Notes under the pieces: model-generated
Told to the model about the DNA's origin: nothing
The model's database searches: none
Seen by the model: only the letters and a program-made list of their open reading frames with translations
In this document: in pieces, positions 41,312 to 48,620 of the stretch
How the letters are laid out: every line of letters starts with the position of its first letter
Numbering within the stretch: position 1 is the stretch's first letter
Origin: CAUSKK01 sp963532425
GTDB lineage: Bacteria; Pseudomonadota; Gammaproteobacteria; Cardiobacteriales; Cardiobacteriaceae
DNA length: 64,000 nucleotides
Direction of reading: 5' to 3'
Assembly (NCBI GenBank): GCA_963532425.1
Contig: CAUSKK010000006.1
Coordinates: 1 to 64,000, forward strand
Translations under genes and position numbers: made by a program

Positions 41312-42847
41312 ATGTCTGCCTCTCCGGCCTTCCCCAATCAGGTGAAATGGGGGCCGCTGCTGGTCATCGTGCTGGTGGCCACGGCCCTGCTGCTGTTCAT
41401 CGACCCGGCCACCTTCCCCAGCTTTACCCTCACCGACAAGGACGGCCAGCCCTACACCGCCGCCCTGAGCCAGGACGCCTGGCTGACGGTGGTGATTTTC
41501 ATCGCCTGCATCGCCGCCATCGTCGCCAACGTCCTGCCCATTGGCGCCATCGGCATCATCGGCATCACCGTCTATGCGGTGCTTATGGGCCTGTTCCACG
41601 CCGTCGGCGCCCCGGACAGCGAAAAAATCACCGCCCAATGGGTGGGCGTGGCCCTGTCCGAGCTCGACGCCTCGCTGATTTGGCTGATTGTCTGCGCCTT
41701 CCTGGTCGCCCGGGGCTTTATCAAAACCGGCTTCGGCAAGCGCATCGCCCTGCTGATGATTCGGCTGCTCGGCAAGCGCACCCTCGGCCTGGCCTACGGT
41801 CTGGCCGTCGCCGATTTGCTTCTGGCCCCGGCCATGCCCTCCAACACCGCCCGCTGTGGCGGCGTCATCTATCCCATCGCCAACTCCCTGGCCCTGAGCT
41901 ACGATTCCAAGCCCAACGACCCCTCCAGCCGGCGCCTCGGTTCCTTCCTGATTACCTGCATCGGCACCGTCAATGACATCACCTCGGCCGTCTTCCTCAC
42001 TGCCTTCACCGGCAACCTGCTGGCGGTGAAACTGGCGGCCCAGGCCGGCGTCGAATTCAGCTTCGCCAGCTGGTTCCTCTATGCCAGCGTGCCCTGTCTG
42101 GTGGCACTGCTGCTGGTGCCGCTGTTCGTCTATCTGGTCAATCCGCCCACGGTGAAAAAGACGCCCGAGGCGCCCCGGCTCGCCGCCCAGCAGCTGGCCG
42201 AAATGGGCCCGATGAGCTACGGCGAGAAAATCATGGCCCTGACGGTGCTGCTGCTGCTGACGCTCTGGGTCGGTGGCAAATATCTGCACATCGACGCCAC
42301 CGCCGCCGCCATGATTGGCCTCTGCTTCCTGCTCCTGTCCAGCGTGCTGACCTGGGAGGACGTCAAGGCCGAGAAGGGCGCCTGGGATACGCTGATTTGG
42401 TTCGCCGCCCTGCTGATGATGGCCACCCAGCTGCGCGAACTGGGCTTCACCGACTGGTTCGGCGGCCTGCTGTCCTCGGAGCTGCTGGCCCTGGCGGCGG
42501 GGTTGCACTGGGTTACGGTGCTGCTGCTGCTGAACGCCATCTATCTCTATACCCACTATTTCTTCGCCAGCGGCAACGCCCAGATTGCGGCGCTCTATAC
42601 GGTCTTCCTCGGCGTCGCCGGCGGGCTGGGCGTTCCCCTGGCGCCGGCGGCCTTTATGCTGGCCATCACCTCCAACCTCTACTGCTCGCTGACCCAGTAC
42701 ACCCACGCCCGGGGCCCTATCCTCTTCGGTTCCGGCTATGTCAGCACCACGGTCTGGTGGCGCACCGGCTTTCTGGTAACGCTGCTGACCCAGGCGATTT
42801 TCTTCACGGTCGGCCTGTTCTGGTGGAAGCTGATGGGCCTGTACTAG
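41312..42847 (+). CDS. DASS-family anion (dicarboxylate/citrate-type) transporter
   Basis: 511 residues with about 12-14 helices. PAMPSNTARCGGVIYPI is the first SNT motif of the divalent anion:sodium symporter family, and the second half repeats the topology (YTHYFFASGNAQIAALYTVF). Closest in style to the CitT/SodiT/2-oxoglutarate-malate carriers that exchange TCA-cycle acids. The gene starts 110 bases right of the AT-rich island and stands alone; its promoter may be in the 41200-41300 stretch. Confidence 0.88.
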   Translation: MSASPAFPNQVKWGPLLVIVLVATALLLFIDPATFPSFTLTDKDGQPYTAALSQDAWLTVVIFIACIAAIVANVLPIGAIGIIGITVYAVLMGLFHAVGAPDSEKITAQWVGVALSELDASLIWLIVCAFLVARGFIKTGFGKRIALLMIRLLGKRTLGLAYGLAVADLLLAPAMPSNTARCGGVIYPIANSLALSYDSKPNDPSSRRLGSFLITCIGTVNDITSAVFLTAFTGNLLAVKLAAQAGVEFSFASWFLYASVPCLVALLLVPLFVYLVNPPTVKKTPEAPRLAAQQLAEMGPMSYGEKIMALTVLLLLTLWVGGKYLHIDATAAAMIGLCFLLLSSVLTWEDVKAEKGAWDTLIWFAALLMMATQLRELGFTDWFGGLLSSELLALAAGLHWVTVLLLLNAIYLYTHYFFASGNAQIAALYTVFLGVAGGLGVPLAPAAFMLAITSNLYCSLTQYTHARGPILFGSGYVSTTVWWRTGFLVTLLTQAIFFTVGLFWWKLMGLY

Positions 42848-42849
42848 GC

Positions 42850-43056
42850 GCTTCCTCTTCTTTCTGTCTAACCCCTGCTTTCCCCGGCCCGGGCGAAGAG
42901 GGGAGCGCTTCCGGCGGGCCCTTTAGAAGGAAGCGCTTCGACCTAAAAACCCAGAAGGAAGCGCTTCCCTCTCTGGGCCAGGAACGAAGCGCTTCGTTTT
43001 GACCGTCCCCAAGGAAGCGCTTCGGTTTTACGGGCCGGGGCCGAAGCGCTTCCTCC
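42850..43056. repeat. GAAGCGCTTC palindrome array
   Basis: No gene. Six palindromes in 200 bases (near 42902, 42930, 42958, 42985, 43013, 43041), spaced about 28 bases apart, the most regular spacing in the window. Confidence 0.8.
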
Positions 43057-43057
43057 G

Positions 43058-43206
43058 GCGCCCGTTACCCTTTATTCAGACGGCCATTAGTCGGAGGTAA
43101 AAACGGCCTTCAAGCCGGCGAAGGCCGCCCGGAATCTAGCTCCCCGGCCCGCGCCCGTTACCATTTATTCAGACGGTCGTTATTTGGCGGTTAAAGTGGC
43201 CTTCAA
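43058..43206. repeat. Direct repeat pair carrying a neisserial uptake-sequence core
   Basis: Two 56-base copies (43058-43113 and 43151-43206) start GCGCCCGTTACC and end GGCCTTCAA. Each contains TTCAGACGG; the first gives GGCCGTCTGAA on the minus strand, 11 of 12 bases of the neisserial AG-DUS dialect with its flanking base changed. They lie upstream of the maltose cluster. Confidence 0.7.
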
Positions 43207-43314
43207 TTCAGCCCCGCCAATCATCGCCGCTCCCCCAAGCAGATTAATCAATCAATTGTTGGCCCCAAAGCCCCTACAGTCATAGGCTGTTTCTGCCCCT
43301 TTCAGGAGATTGTC

Positions 43315-44673
43315 ATGACCGATACCGTTCCGCAAACGACATCGCCGGGCCTGCCCGCCCTGGCCAAAAGCACCATTTGGCTAATCAGCTTTGGCTTCCT
43401 CGGCGTCCAGACCGCCTTCACCCTGCAGAGCTCGCAGATGAGCCGCATCTTCCAAACCCTCGGTGCCGACCCGCACAGCCTCGGCTGGTTCTTTATTCTG
43501 CCGCCGCTGGCCGGCCTGCTGGTACAGCCCATCGTCGGCCACTACTCCGACCGCACCTGGGCGCCGCGCCTCGGCGGCCGCCGCCTGCCCTACCTGCTCT
43601 ACGGGGCCCTCATCGCCGTGCTGGTGATGGTACTGATGCCGAACTCCGGCAGCTTCGGCTTCGGCCCCACGGCGGCGCTGATTTTCGGCGCGCTGATGAT
43701 TGCGCTGCTCGACATTTCCTCCAATATGGCCATGCAGCCCTTCAAGATGATGGTCGGCGACATGGTCAATGACGAGCAGAAAAGCTACGCCTACGGCATT
43801 CAGAGCTTCCTGGCCAACGGCGGTTCGGTGGTGGCGGCCATTCTGCCCTTCCTCTTTGCCGCCATCGGCCTGGCCAACACGGCACCGGCCGGCGTGGTGC
43901 CGCAATCGGTGGTGGTGGCCTTCTATGTGGGCGCCGGCCTGCTGGTGGTTACCAGCGCTCTGACCCTCTTTAAGGTTAAGGAGTATGACCCGGCCACCTA
44001 CGCCCGCTACCACGGCATTAGTCCGGAAGCCAACCAGGAAACCGTCGGCTGGATGAAACTGCTGAAGGACGCGCCCACCGCCTTCTGGACCGTGTCCCTG
44101 ACCCAATTCTTCTGCTGGTTCGCCTTCCAATACCTGTGGCTGTACTCCGTCGGGGCCATCGCCGCCAACGTGTGGGAGACCACCGACCCGACCTCCGCCG
44201 CCTATCAGGAGGCGGGCAACTGGAACGGCGTACTCGCGGCGGTGCAGTCCATCGCCGCCGTGGCCTGTTCCTATGTGCTGGCGAAGGTTCCCAACCGCTA
44301 CCACAAGCAGGGCTACTTCGCCTGCCTGGCCCTGGGCGCCCTGGGCTTCCTGTCCATCGCCTATGTGGGCAATAAATATGTGCTGATTCTGTCCTTCATT
44401 CTGGTGGGCATCGCCTGGGCCGGCATCATCACCTACCCGCTGACCATCGTTACCAACGCTTTGAGCGGCAAGCACATGGGCACCTATCTGGGCCTGTTCA
44501 ACGGTTCCATCTGCCTGCCGCAGATAGTGGCCTCCTTCGTGAGCTTTAGCCTCTTCCCCATGCTTGGCCATTCCCAGGCGAAGATGTTCATCGCCGCCGG
44601 TCTGGTGCTGCTGCTGGGCGCTTTCTCGGTTTTCCTTATTAAGGAAACCCACGCCAAGGGCGGCAGCGTGTGA
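43315..44673 (+). CDS. SLC45-like MFS sugar transporter
   Basis: 452 residues with 12 helices. LGWFFILPPLAGLLVQPIVG and GHYSDRTW followed by GRRLPYLLYG is the motif A region of the sucrose/maltose (SLC45/GPH-like) branch. It begins the cluster with galM, mapA and pgmB, matching the neisserial maltose locus, so maltose or related disaccharide uptake is likely. ATG 43315 follows a TTTCAGGAGATTGTC site. Its stop overlaps the GTG of galM. Confidence 0.88.
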   Translation: MTDTVPQTTSPGLPALAKSTIWLISFGFLGVQTAFTLQSSQMSRIFQTLGADPHSLGWFFILPPLAGLLVQPIVGHYSDRTWAPRLGGRRLPYLLYGALIAVLVMVLMPNSGSFGFGPTAALIFGALMIALLDISSNMAMQPFKMMVGDMVNDEQKSYAYGIQSFLANGGSVVAAILPFLFAAIGLANTAPAGVVPQSVVVAFYVGAGLLVVTSALTLFKVKEYDPATYARYHGISPEANQETVGWMKLLKDAPTAFWTVSLTQFFCWFAFQYLWLYSVGAIAANVWETTDPTSAAYQEAGNWNGVLAAVQSIAAVACSYVLAKVPNRYHKQGYFACLALGALGFLSIAYVGNKYVLILSFILVGIAWAGIITYPLTIVTNALSGKHMGTYLGLFNGSICLPQIVASFVSFSLFPMLGHSQAKMFIAAGLVLLLGAFSVFLIKETHAKGGSV

Positions 44674-45653
44674 GCGAATTGCCTGAATTTTTCGGCCTGC
44701 AGAACGAGCGGGCCATTCGTGGCCGCTGGCTCGAAAATACCCGGGGCACCCGGGTTTGTGTCCTCGATTTCGGGGGCATCGTCCAGGAGTATTCCCTGGC
44801 CACCGAAACCGGCCGCCTGCCGCTGGTGCTGAGCTACAGCAACGCCAGCGATTACCTGCTGAACCCCTTCAAAATCAACAAACAAATCGGCCGGGTGGCC
44901 GGGCGCATCGCCGGCGCTACCTTCGATTTATTCGGCCGGCGCTGCCCGGTGGAAGCCAACGAGGGCCACAACTGCCTGCACGGCGGTTCCCGGGGGCTGG
45001 ACCGGCAGACCTTCCAGCTGGAACCCATCGATGGCCAGCATCTGCGCCTGCGCCTCGCCCTCGACGAGGCCCGGGATGGCTTCCCCGGCGCCCTGGATTT
45101 AACCATCGACTACCAGCTGGCCGAGGACGACCGGCTGACCGTCCGCTACGAGGCCCTGGCCCAGAGCGCCACCGTCTTCGACCCGACCCTGCACATTTAC
45201 TGGGCCCTGCCCCGCGACCTGGCCGGCTGCACGCTGCACATTCCCGCCGGCGAGCACTTCGGCACGGACGGGGAGAAATTGCCGACGGTCCCCGACGGCC
45301 GCGCCGATTGTTCCAGTCCGCGGCCCCTGACCGATTTAATCGGCGAACTGGGCCGGGGCCTGGACGACGGCTACCGGGTGCCCGGCGACCTGAGCCGGCC
45401 GGCGGCCATTCTGACCAGCCCCGATTACCGTGTGGAGCTGTACAGCGACCGCAACGGTCTGGTGCTGTTCAGCGCCAACCCGCTGGACGGTGCCGCCCAC
45501 GACGCCGGCCACTACAACGCCCTGGCCACGGAGCTGCAAACTCTACCCAACAGCCTGGCCCGGCCCGAACTGGGCGACATTCGCCTGCGGGCCGGCCAGC
45601 GCCACCAATCCACCCTTATTTTTCACCCCCGAAGAGGAAAGACATGTATCTAA
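44670..45653 (+). CDS. galM: Aldose 1-epimerase
   Basis: 327 residues. NEGHNCLHGGSRGLDRQTF carries the first active-site histidine, and LHIYWALPR the second histidine region; FSANPLDGAAHDA lies at the usual end of the barrel. It interconverts alpha and beta anomers, here probably supplying the right glucose anomer to or from maltose phosphorylase. It overlaps the transporter stop (GTGTGA) and the mapA start (10 bases), so the operon is tightly coupled. Confidence 0.85.
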   Translation: MSELPEFFGLQNERAIRGRWLENTRGTRVCVLDFGGIVQEYSLATETGRLPLVLSYSNASDYLLNPFKINKQIGRVAGRIAGATFDLFGRRCPVEANEGHNCLHGGSRGLDRQTFQLEPIDGQHLRLRLALDEARDGFPGALDLTIDYQLAEDDRLTVRYEALAQSATVFDPTLHIYWALPRDLAGCTLHIPAGEHFGTDGEKLPTVPDGRADCSSPRPLTDLIGELGRGLDDGYRVPGDLSRPAAILTSPDYRVELYSDRNGLVLFSANPLDGAAHDAGHYNALATELQTLPNSLARPELGDIRLRAGQRHQSTLIFHPRRGKTCI

Positions 45654-47911
45654 GAACTATGGAAATTCACCCCTGGAGCCTGCGCAGCACCCAGCTGGAG
45701 AAGGAACACAAGCGGCTCCAGGAGAGCCTGACCAGCCTCGGCAATGGCTACATGGGCCTGCGCGGCAACTTTGAAGAAAGCTACAGCGGCGACAGCCACC
45801 TGGGCAGCTACATCGGCGGCGTCTGGTTCCCGGATAAGACCCGGGTGGGCTGGTGGAAGAACGGCTATCCCAAATACTTTGGCAAGGCCATCAACGCCCT
45901 GAACTACTGCAAGGTGGCCATTTTCGTGGACGAGCAGGAGGTGGATTTGGCCAAGCAGGCCCCCCAGGATTTCCTGCTGGAGCTGGACATGCGCCAGGGC
46001 GTGCTGCATCGGCAGTTCACGGTCTTGGGCGTGCAATTCCGCATCACCAAGTTTCTATCGGTGGCGCAGAAGGAGCTGGCGCTCATTCGCTGGGATGTGG
46101 TGGCCACGGACGGCAGAACGCATAAGGTGCGCTTCGTCGCCAGCATCGACGCCGATGTGAAGAACGAGGATGCCAACTACGAGGAAAAATTCTGGCAGGT
46201 ACTGGCGAAGGACGTAGCTAAAGAGCGCAGCGCCATCGCCACCCAGACCGTGCCCAACCCCTTTGGCGTGGAACAGTTCATCGTGAACGGCGAACAAATC
46301 TTCGCCGGCGACTTCACCGCCACCGGCGCCAGCGAAAGCGATTGGCAGGTCAGCAACGGCTTCAGCGCCGAGGTGGGCGCCCAGCCGAAGACCTTTGAAA
46401 AGCGCGTCATCATCACCACCAGCCGCGATTACCCGGACCTGGCCGCGGTGCAGCGGGCCGGCCGGGAGTTGGCGGCGAAAATCGCCCCGGTGCCCTTCGC
46501 GGAGCTGCTGGCGGCTCACGAAGCCGGCTGGCAGCGGCGCTGGGATATTGCCGACGTGGTCATCACCGGCGACGACGAGGCGCAGCAGGGCATACGCTTT
46601 AACCTGTTCCAGCTGTTCGCCACCTACTACGGCGAGGACGCGCGGCTGAACATCGGCCCCAAGGGCTTCACCGGGGAAAAATACGGCGGCGCCACCTACT
46701 GGGACACGGAGGCCTACGCGGTGCCGTTGTATTTGGCCCTGGCCGAGCCGGCGGTTACGCGCAATCTGCTGAAGTACCGCCACAACCAGCTGCCCCAGGC
46801 CCAGCACAACGCCCGCCAGCAGGGTTTGGCCGGCGCCCTCTATCCCATGGTTACCTTCACCGGGGTGGAATGCCACAACGAGTGGGAAATCACCTTTGAG
46901 GAAATCCACCGCAACGGCGCCATCGCCTATGCCATTTACAACTACAGCAATTACACCGGCGACGAGAGCTATTTGGCCAAGGAGGGCCTGGAGGTGCTGG
47001 TGGAAATCGCCCGCTTCTGGGCTGACCGGGTGCATTTTTCCCAGCGCCACGGTAAATACATGATTCACGGCGTAACCGGCCCCAACGAGTACGAGAACAA
47101 CATCAATAACAACTGGTACACCAACCGGCTGGCCGCCTGGGTGCTGAGCTACACCAGCGAGGCGCTGCAGAAATACCCGCGGCCGGATTTGAAAGTTAGC
47201 GCCGAGGAGCTGGCCCGCTGGGCGGACATCGTCGCCAAGATGTATTACCCGGAGGACAAGGAGCAGGGCATCTTCGTGCAGCACGACGGCTTCCTGGACA
47301 AGGACATTCGCCCGGTCTCGGCCCTGGCGCCCGAAGATTTACCGCTGAATCAGAAGTGGTCCTGGGACAAAATCCTGCGCTCGCCCTTCATCAAGCAGGC
47401 GGACGTGCTCCAGGGCATTTACTTCTTCGGCGATAAATTTAGCCTCGACGAGAAGCGCCGCAACTTCGACTACTACGAACCCATGACCGTACACGAAAGT
47501 TCCCTGTCGCCGTCCATTCACGCCATTCTCGCCGCCGAGCTGGGCAAGGAGGCCAAGGCGGTAGAAATGTACCGGCGCACCGCCCGCCTCGACCTGGACA
47601 ATTACAACAACGACACCGAGGACGGCCTGCACATCACTTCCATGACCGGCTCCTGGTTGGCCATCGTCCAGGGCTTCGCGCAAATGAAAACCTGGGGCGG
47701 CCAGCTGAGCTTCGCGCCGTTCCTGCCGGCGGACTGGAGCGGCTACAGCTTCCACATCAACTACCGGGGCCGGCTTATTAAAGTGGCGGTGGACGCCTCG
47801 ACGGTGCACCTGCAACTGCTGCAGGGTGAAGCGCTGCCGCTGCAACTCTACGGCGAGGCGCTGACCCTGAGCGGCGAACACAAGGCAGCCCTGCGCAAAG
47901 GGGGTAAGTGA
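45644..47911 (+). CDS. mapA: Maltose phosphorylase (GH65)
   Basis: 755 residues, the normal GH65 length. ATG 45644 follows GAAGAGGAAAGAC; an in-frame extension upstream lies over galM and is not real. The N-terminal super-sandwich domain has TSLGNGYMGLRGNFEE. The (alpha/alpha)6 barrel has WDTEAYAVPLYLALAEP, VECHNEWEITFEEIHRNGA with the general-acid glutamate, and HGVTGPNEYENNINNN. HESSLSPSIHAILAAELG is the phosphate-binding loop. It splits maltose with phosphate into glucose and beta-glucose-1-phosphate, which PgmB then isomerises. Confidence 0.95.
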   Translation: MYLRTMEIHPWSLRSTQLEKEHKRLQESLTSLGNGYMGLRGNFEESYSGDSHLGSYIGGVWFPDKTRVGWWKNGYPKYFGKAINALNYCKVAIFVDEQEVDLAKQAPQDFLLELDMRQGVLHRQFTVLGVQFRITKFLSVAQKELALIRWDVVATDGRTHKVRFVASIDADVKNEDANYEEKFWQVLAKDVAKERSAIATQTVPNPFGVEQFIVNGEQIFAGDFTATGASESDWQVSNGFSAEVGAQPKTFEKRVIITTSRDYPDLAAVQRAGRELAAKIAPVPFAELLAAHEAGWQRRWDIADVVITGDDEAQQGIRFNLFQLFATYYGEDARLNIGPKGFTGEKYGGATYWDTEAYAVPLYLALAEPAVTRNLLKYRHNQLPQAQHNARQQGLAGALYPMVTFTGVECHNEWEITFEEIHRNGAIAYAIYNYSNYTGDESYLAKEGLEVLVEIARFWADRVHFSQRHGKYMIHGVTGPNEYENNINNNWYTNRLAAWVLSYTSEALQKYPRPDLKVSAEELARWADIVAKMYYPEDKEQGIFVQHDGFLDKDIRPVSALAPEDLPLNQKWSWDKILRSPFIKQADVLQGIYFFGDKFSLDEKRRNFDYYEPMTVHESSLSPSIHAILAAELGKEAKAVEMYRRTARLDLDNYNNDTEDGLHITSMTGSWLAIVQGFAQMKTWGGQLSFAPFLPADWSGYSFHINYRGRLIKVAVDASTVHLQLLQGEALPLQLYGEALTLSGEHKAALRKGGK

Positions 47912-48573
47912 TGGGCTTTCAAGCGGTACTCTTCGACCTGGACGGGGTCATCACCGACACCGCCGAATACCACTACCGGGCCTGGCAGCGGCTGGCCGAA
48001 GAGCTGGGCATCACCATCGACCGCGCCTTCAACGAACAGCTGAAGGGCGTGTCCCGGGAGGATTCTTTAAAGCGAATCCTCGCCCACGGTGGCAAGAGCG
48101 TGGACGCGGCCGAGTTCGCCCGGCTGACCCGGCGCAAGAACGACAATTATCTGGAGATGATTCAGGCCATCGGCCCGGCGGACGTGTACCCGGGCATTCT
48201 CGCTTTGCTGCAGGAACTGAGGGCGGCGGGCAAGAAAATCGCCCTGGCCTCGGCCAGTAAGAACGGCCCCTTTCTGCTGGAGCGCATGCAGCTGACCGGC
48301 TACTTCGACGCCATCGCCGACCCGGCCGCCGTGGCCCAGTCCAAGCCGGCGCCGGATATTTTCCTGGCCGCCGCTGCGGGGGTAAACGTGCCCATCGCGG
48401 CCTGCATCGGCATTGAGGACGCGGCCGCCGGGATTACGGCCCTGAAGGCGGCCGGGGCCCTGCCGGTGGGCGTGGGTAAGGAAGAAGAGCTGGGCGCCGA
48501 CATTGCCCTCGTCCCCGACACCAGCCACCTGAGCCTGAAATATCTAGAAGAAGTCTGGCGGCAGCGGCGCTAG
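47911..48573 (+). CDS. pgmB: Beta-phosphoglucomutase
   Basis: 220 residues, HAD superfamily. VLFDLDGVITDTAEYH has the nucleophile and general-acid aspartates and GVSREDSLKRIL the cap-domain substrate loop; SASKNG is motif II, SKPAPDIF motif III and GIEDAAAGI motif IV. It converts beta-glucose-1-phosphate to glucose-6-phosphate, finishing maltose phosphorolysis. Start ATG 47911 overlaps the mapA stop (TGATG). A terminator follows. Confidence 0.94.
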   Translation: MGFQAVLFDLDGVITDTAEYHYRAWQRLAEELGITIDRAFNEQLKGVSREDSLKRILAHGGKSVDAAEFARLTRRKNDNYLEMIQAIGPADVYPGILALLQELRAAGKKIALASASKNGPFLLERMQLTGYFDAIADPAAVAQSKPAPDIFLAAAAGVNVPIAACIGIEDAAAGITALKAAGALPVGVGKEEELGADIALVPDTSHLSLKYLEEVWRQRR

Positions 48574-48596
48574 CCGGCTGTCCCCAGCCCATCCCG

Positions 48597-48620
48597 AAGC
48601 CCCCCCAGCGGGGGCTTTTT
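48597..48620 (+). terminator. Terminator after the maltose operon
   Basis: AAGCCCCC pairs with GGGGGCTT around CCAGC, with five T. Confidence 0.9.

Noticed and set aside
42850..43056. Possible CRISPR array (six short repeats about 28 bases apart)
   Set aside because: The repeat is only a 10-base palindrome, spacing varies, spacers are not of uniform length, and no cas gene is present.
43058..43206. Functional neisserial DNA uptake sequence
   Set aside because: Only two imperfect copies were seen in 64 kb; a working dialect would normally be present many times.
44756..45643. An N-terminal extension of maltose phosphorylase by 296 codons
   Set aside because: It lies entirely over galM in another frame; the ATG at 45644 has a ribosome site and gives the normal GH65 length.
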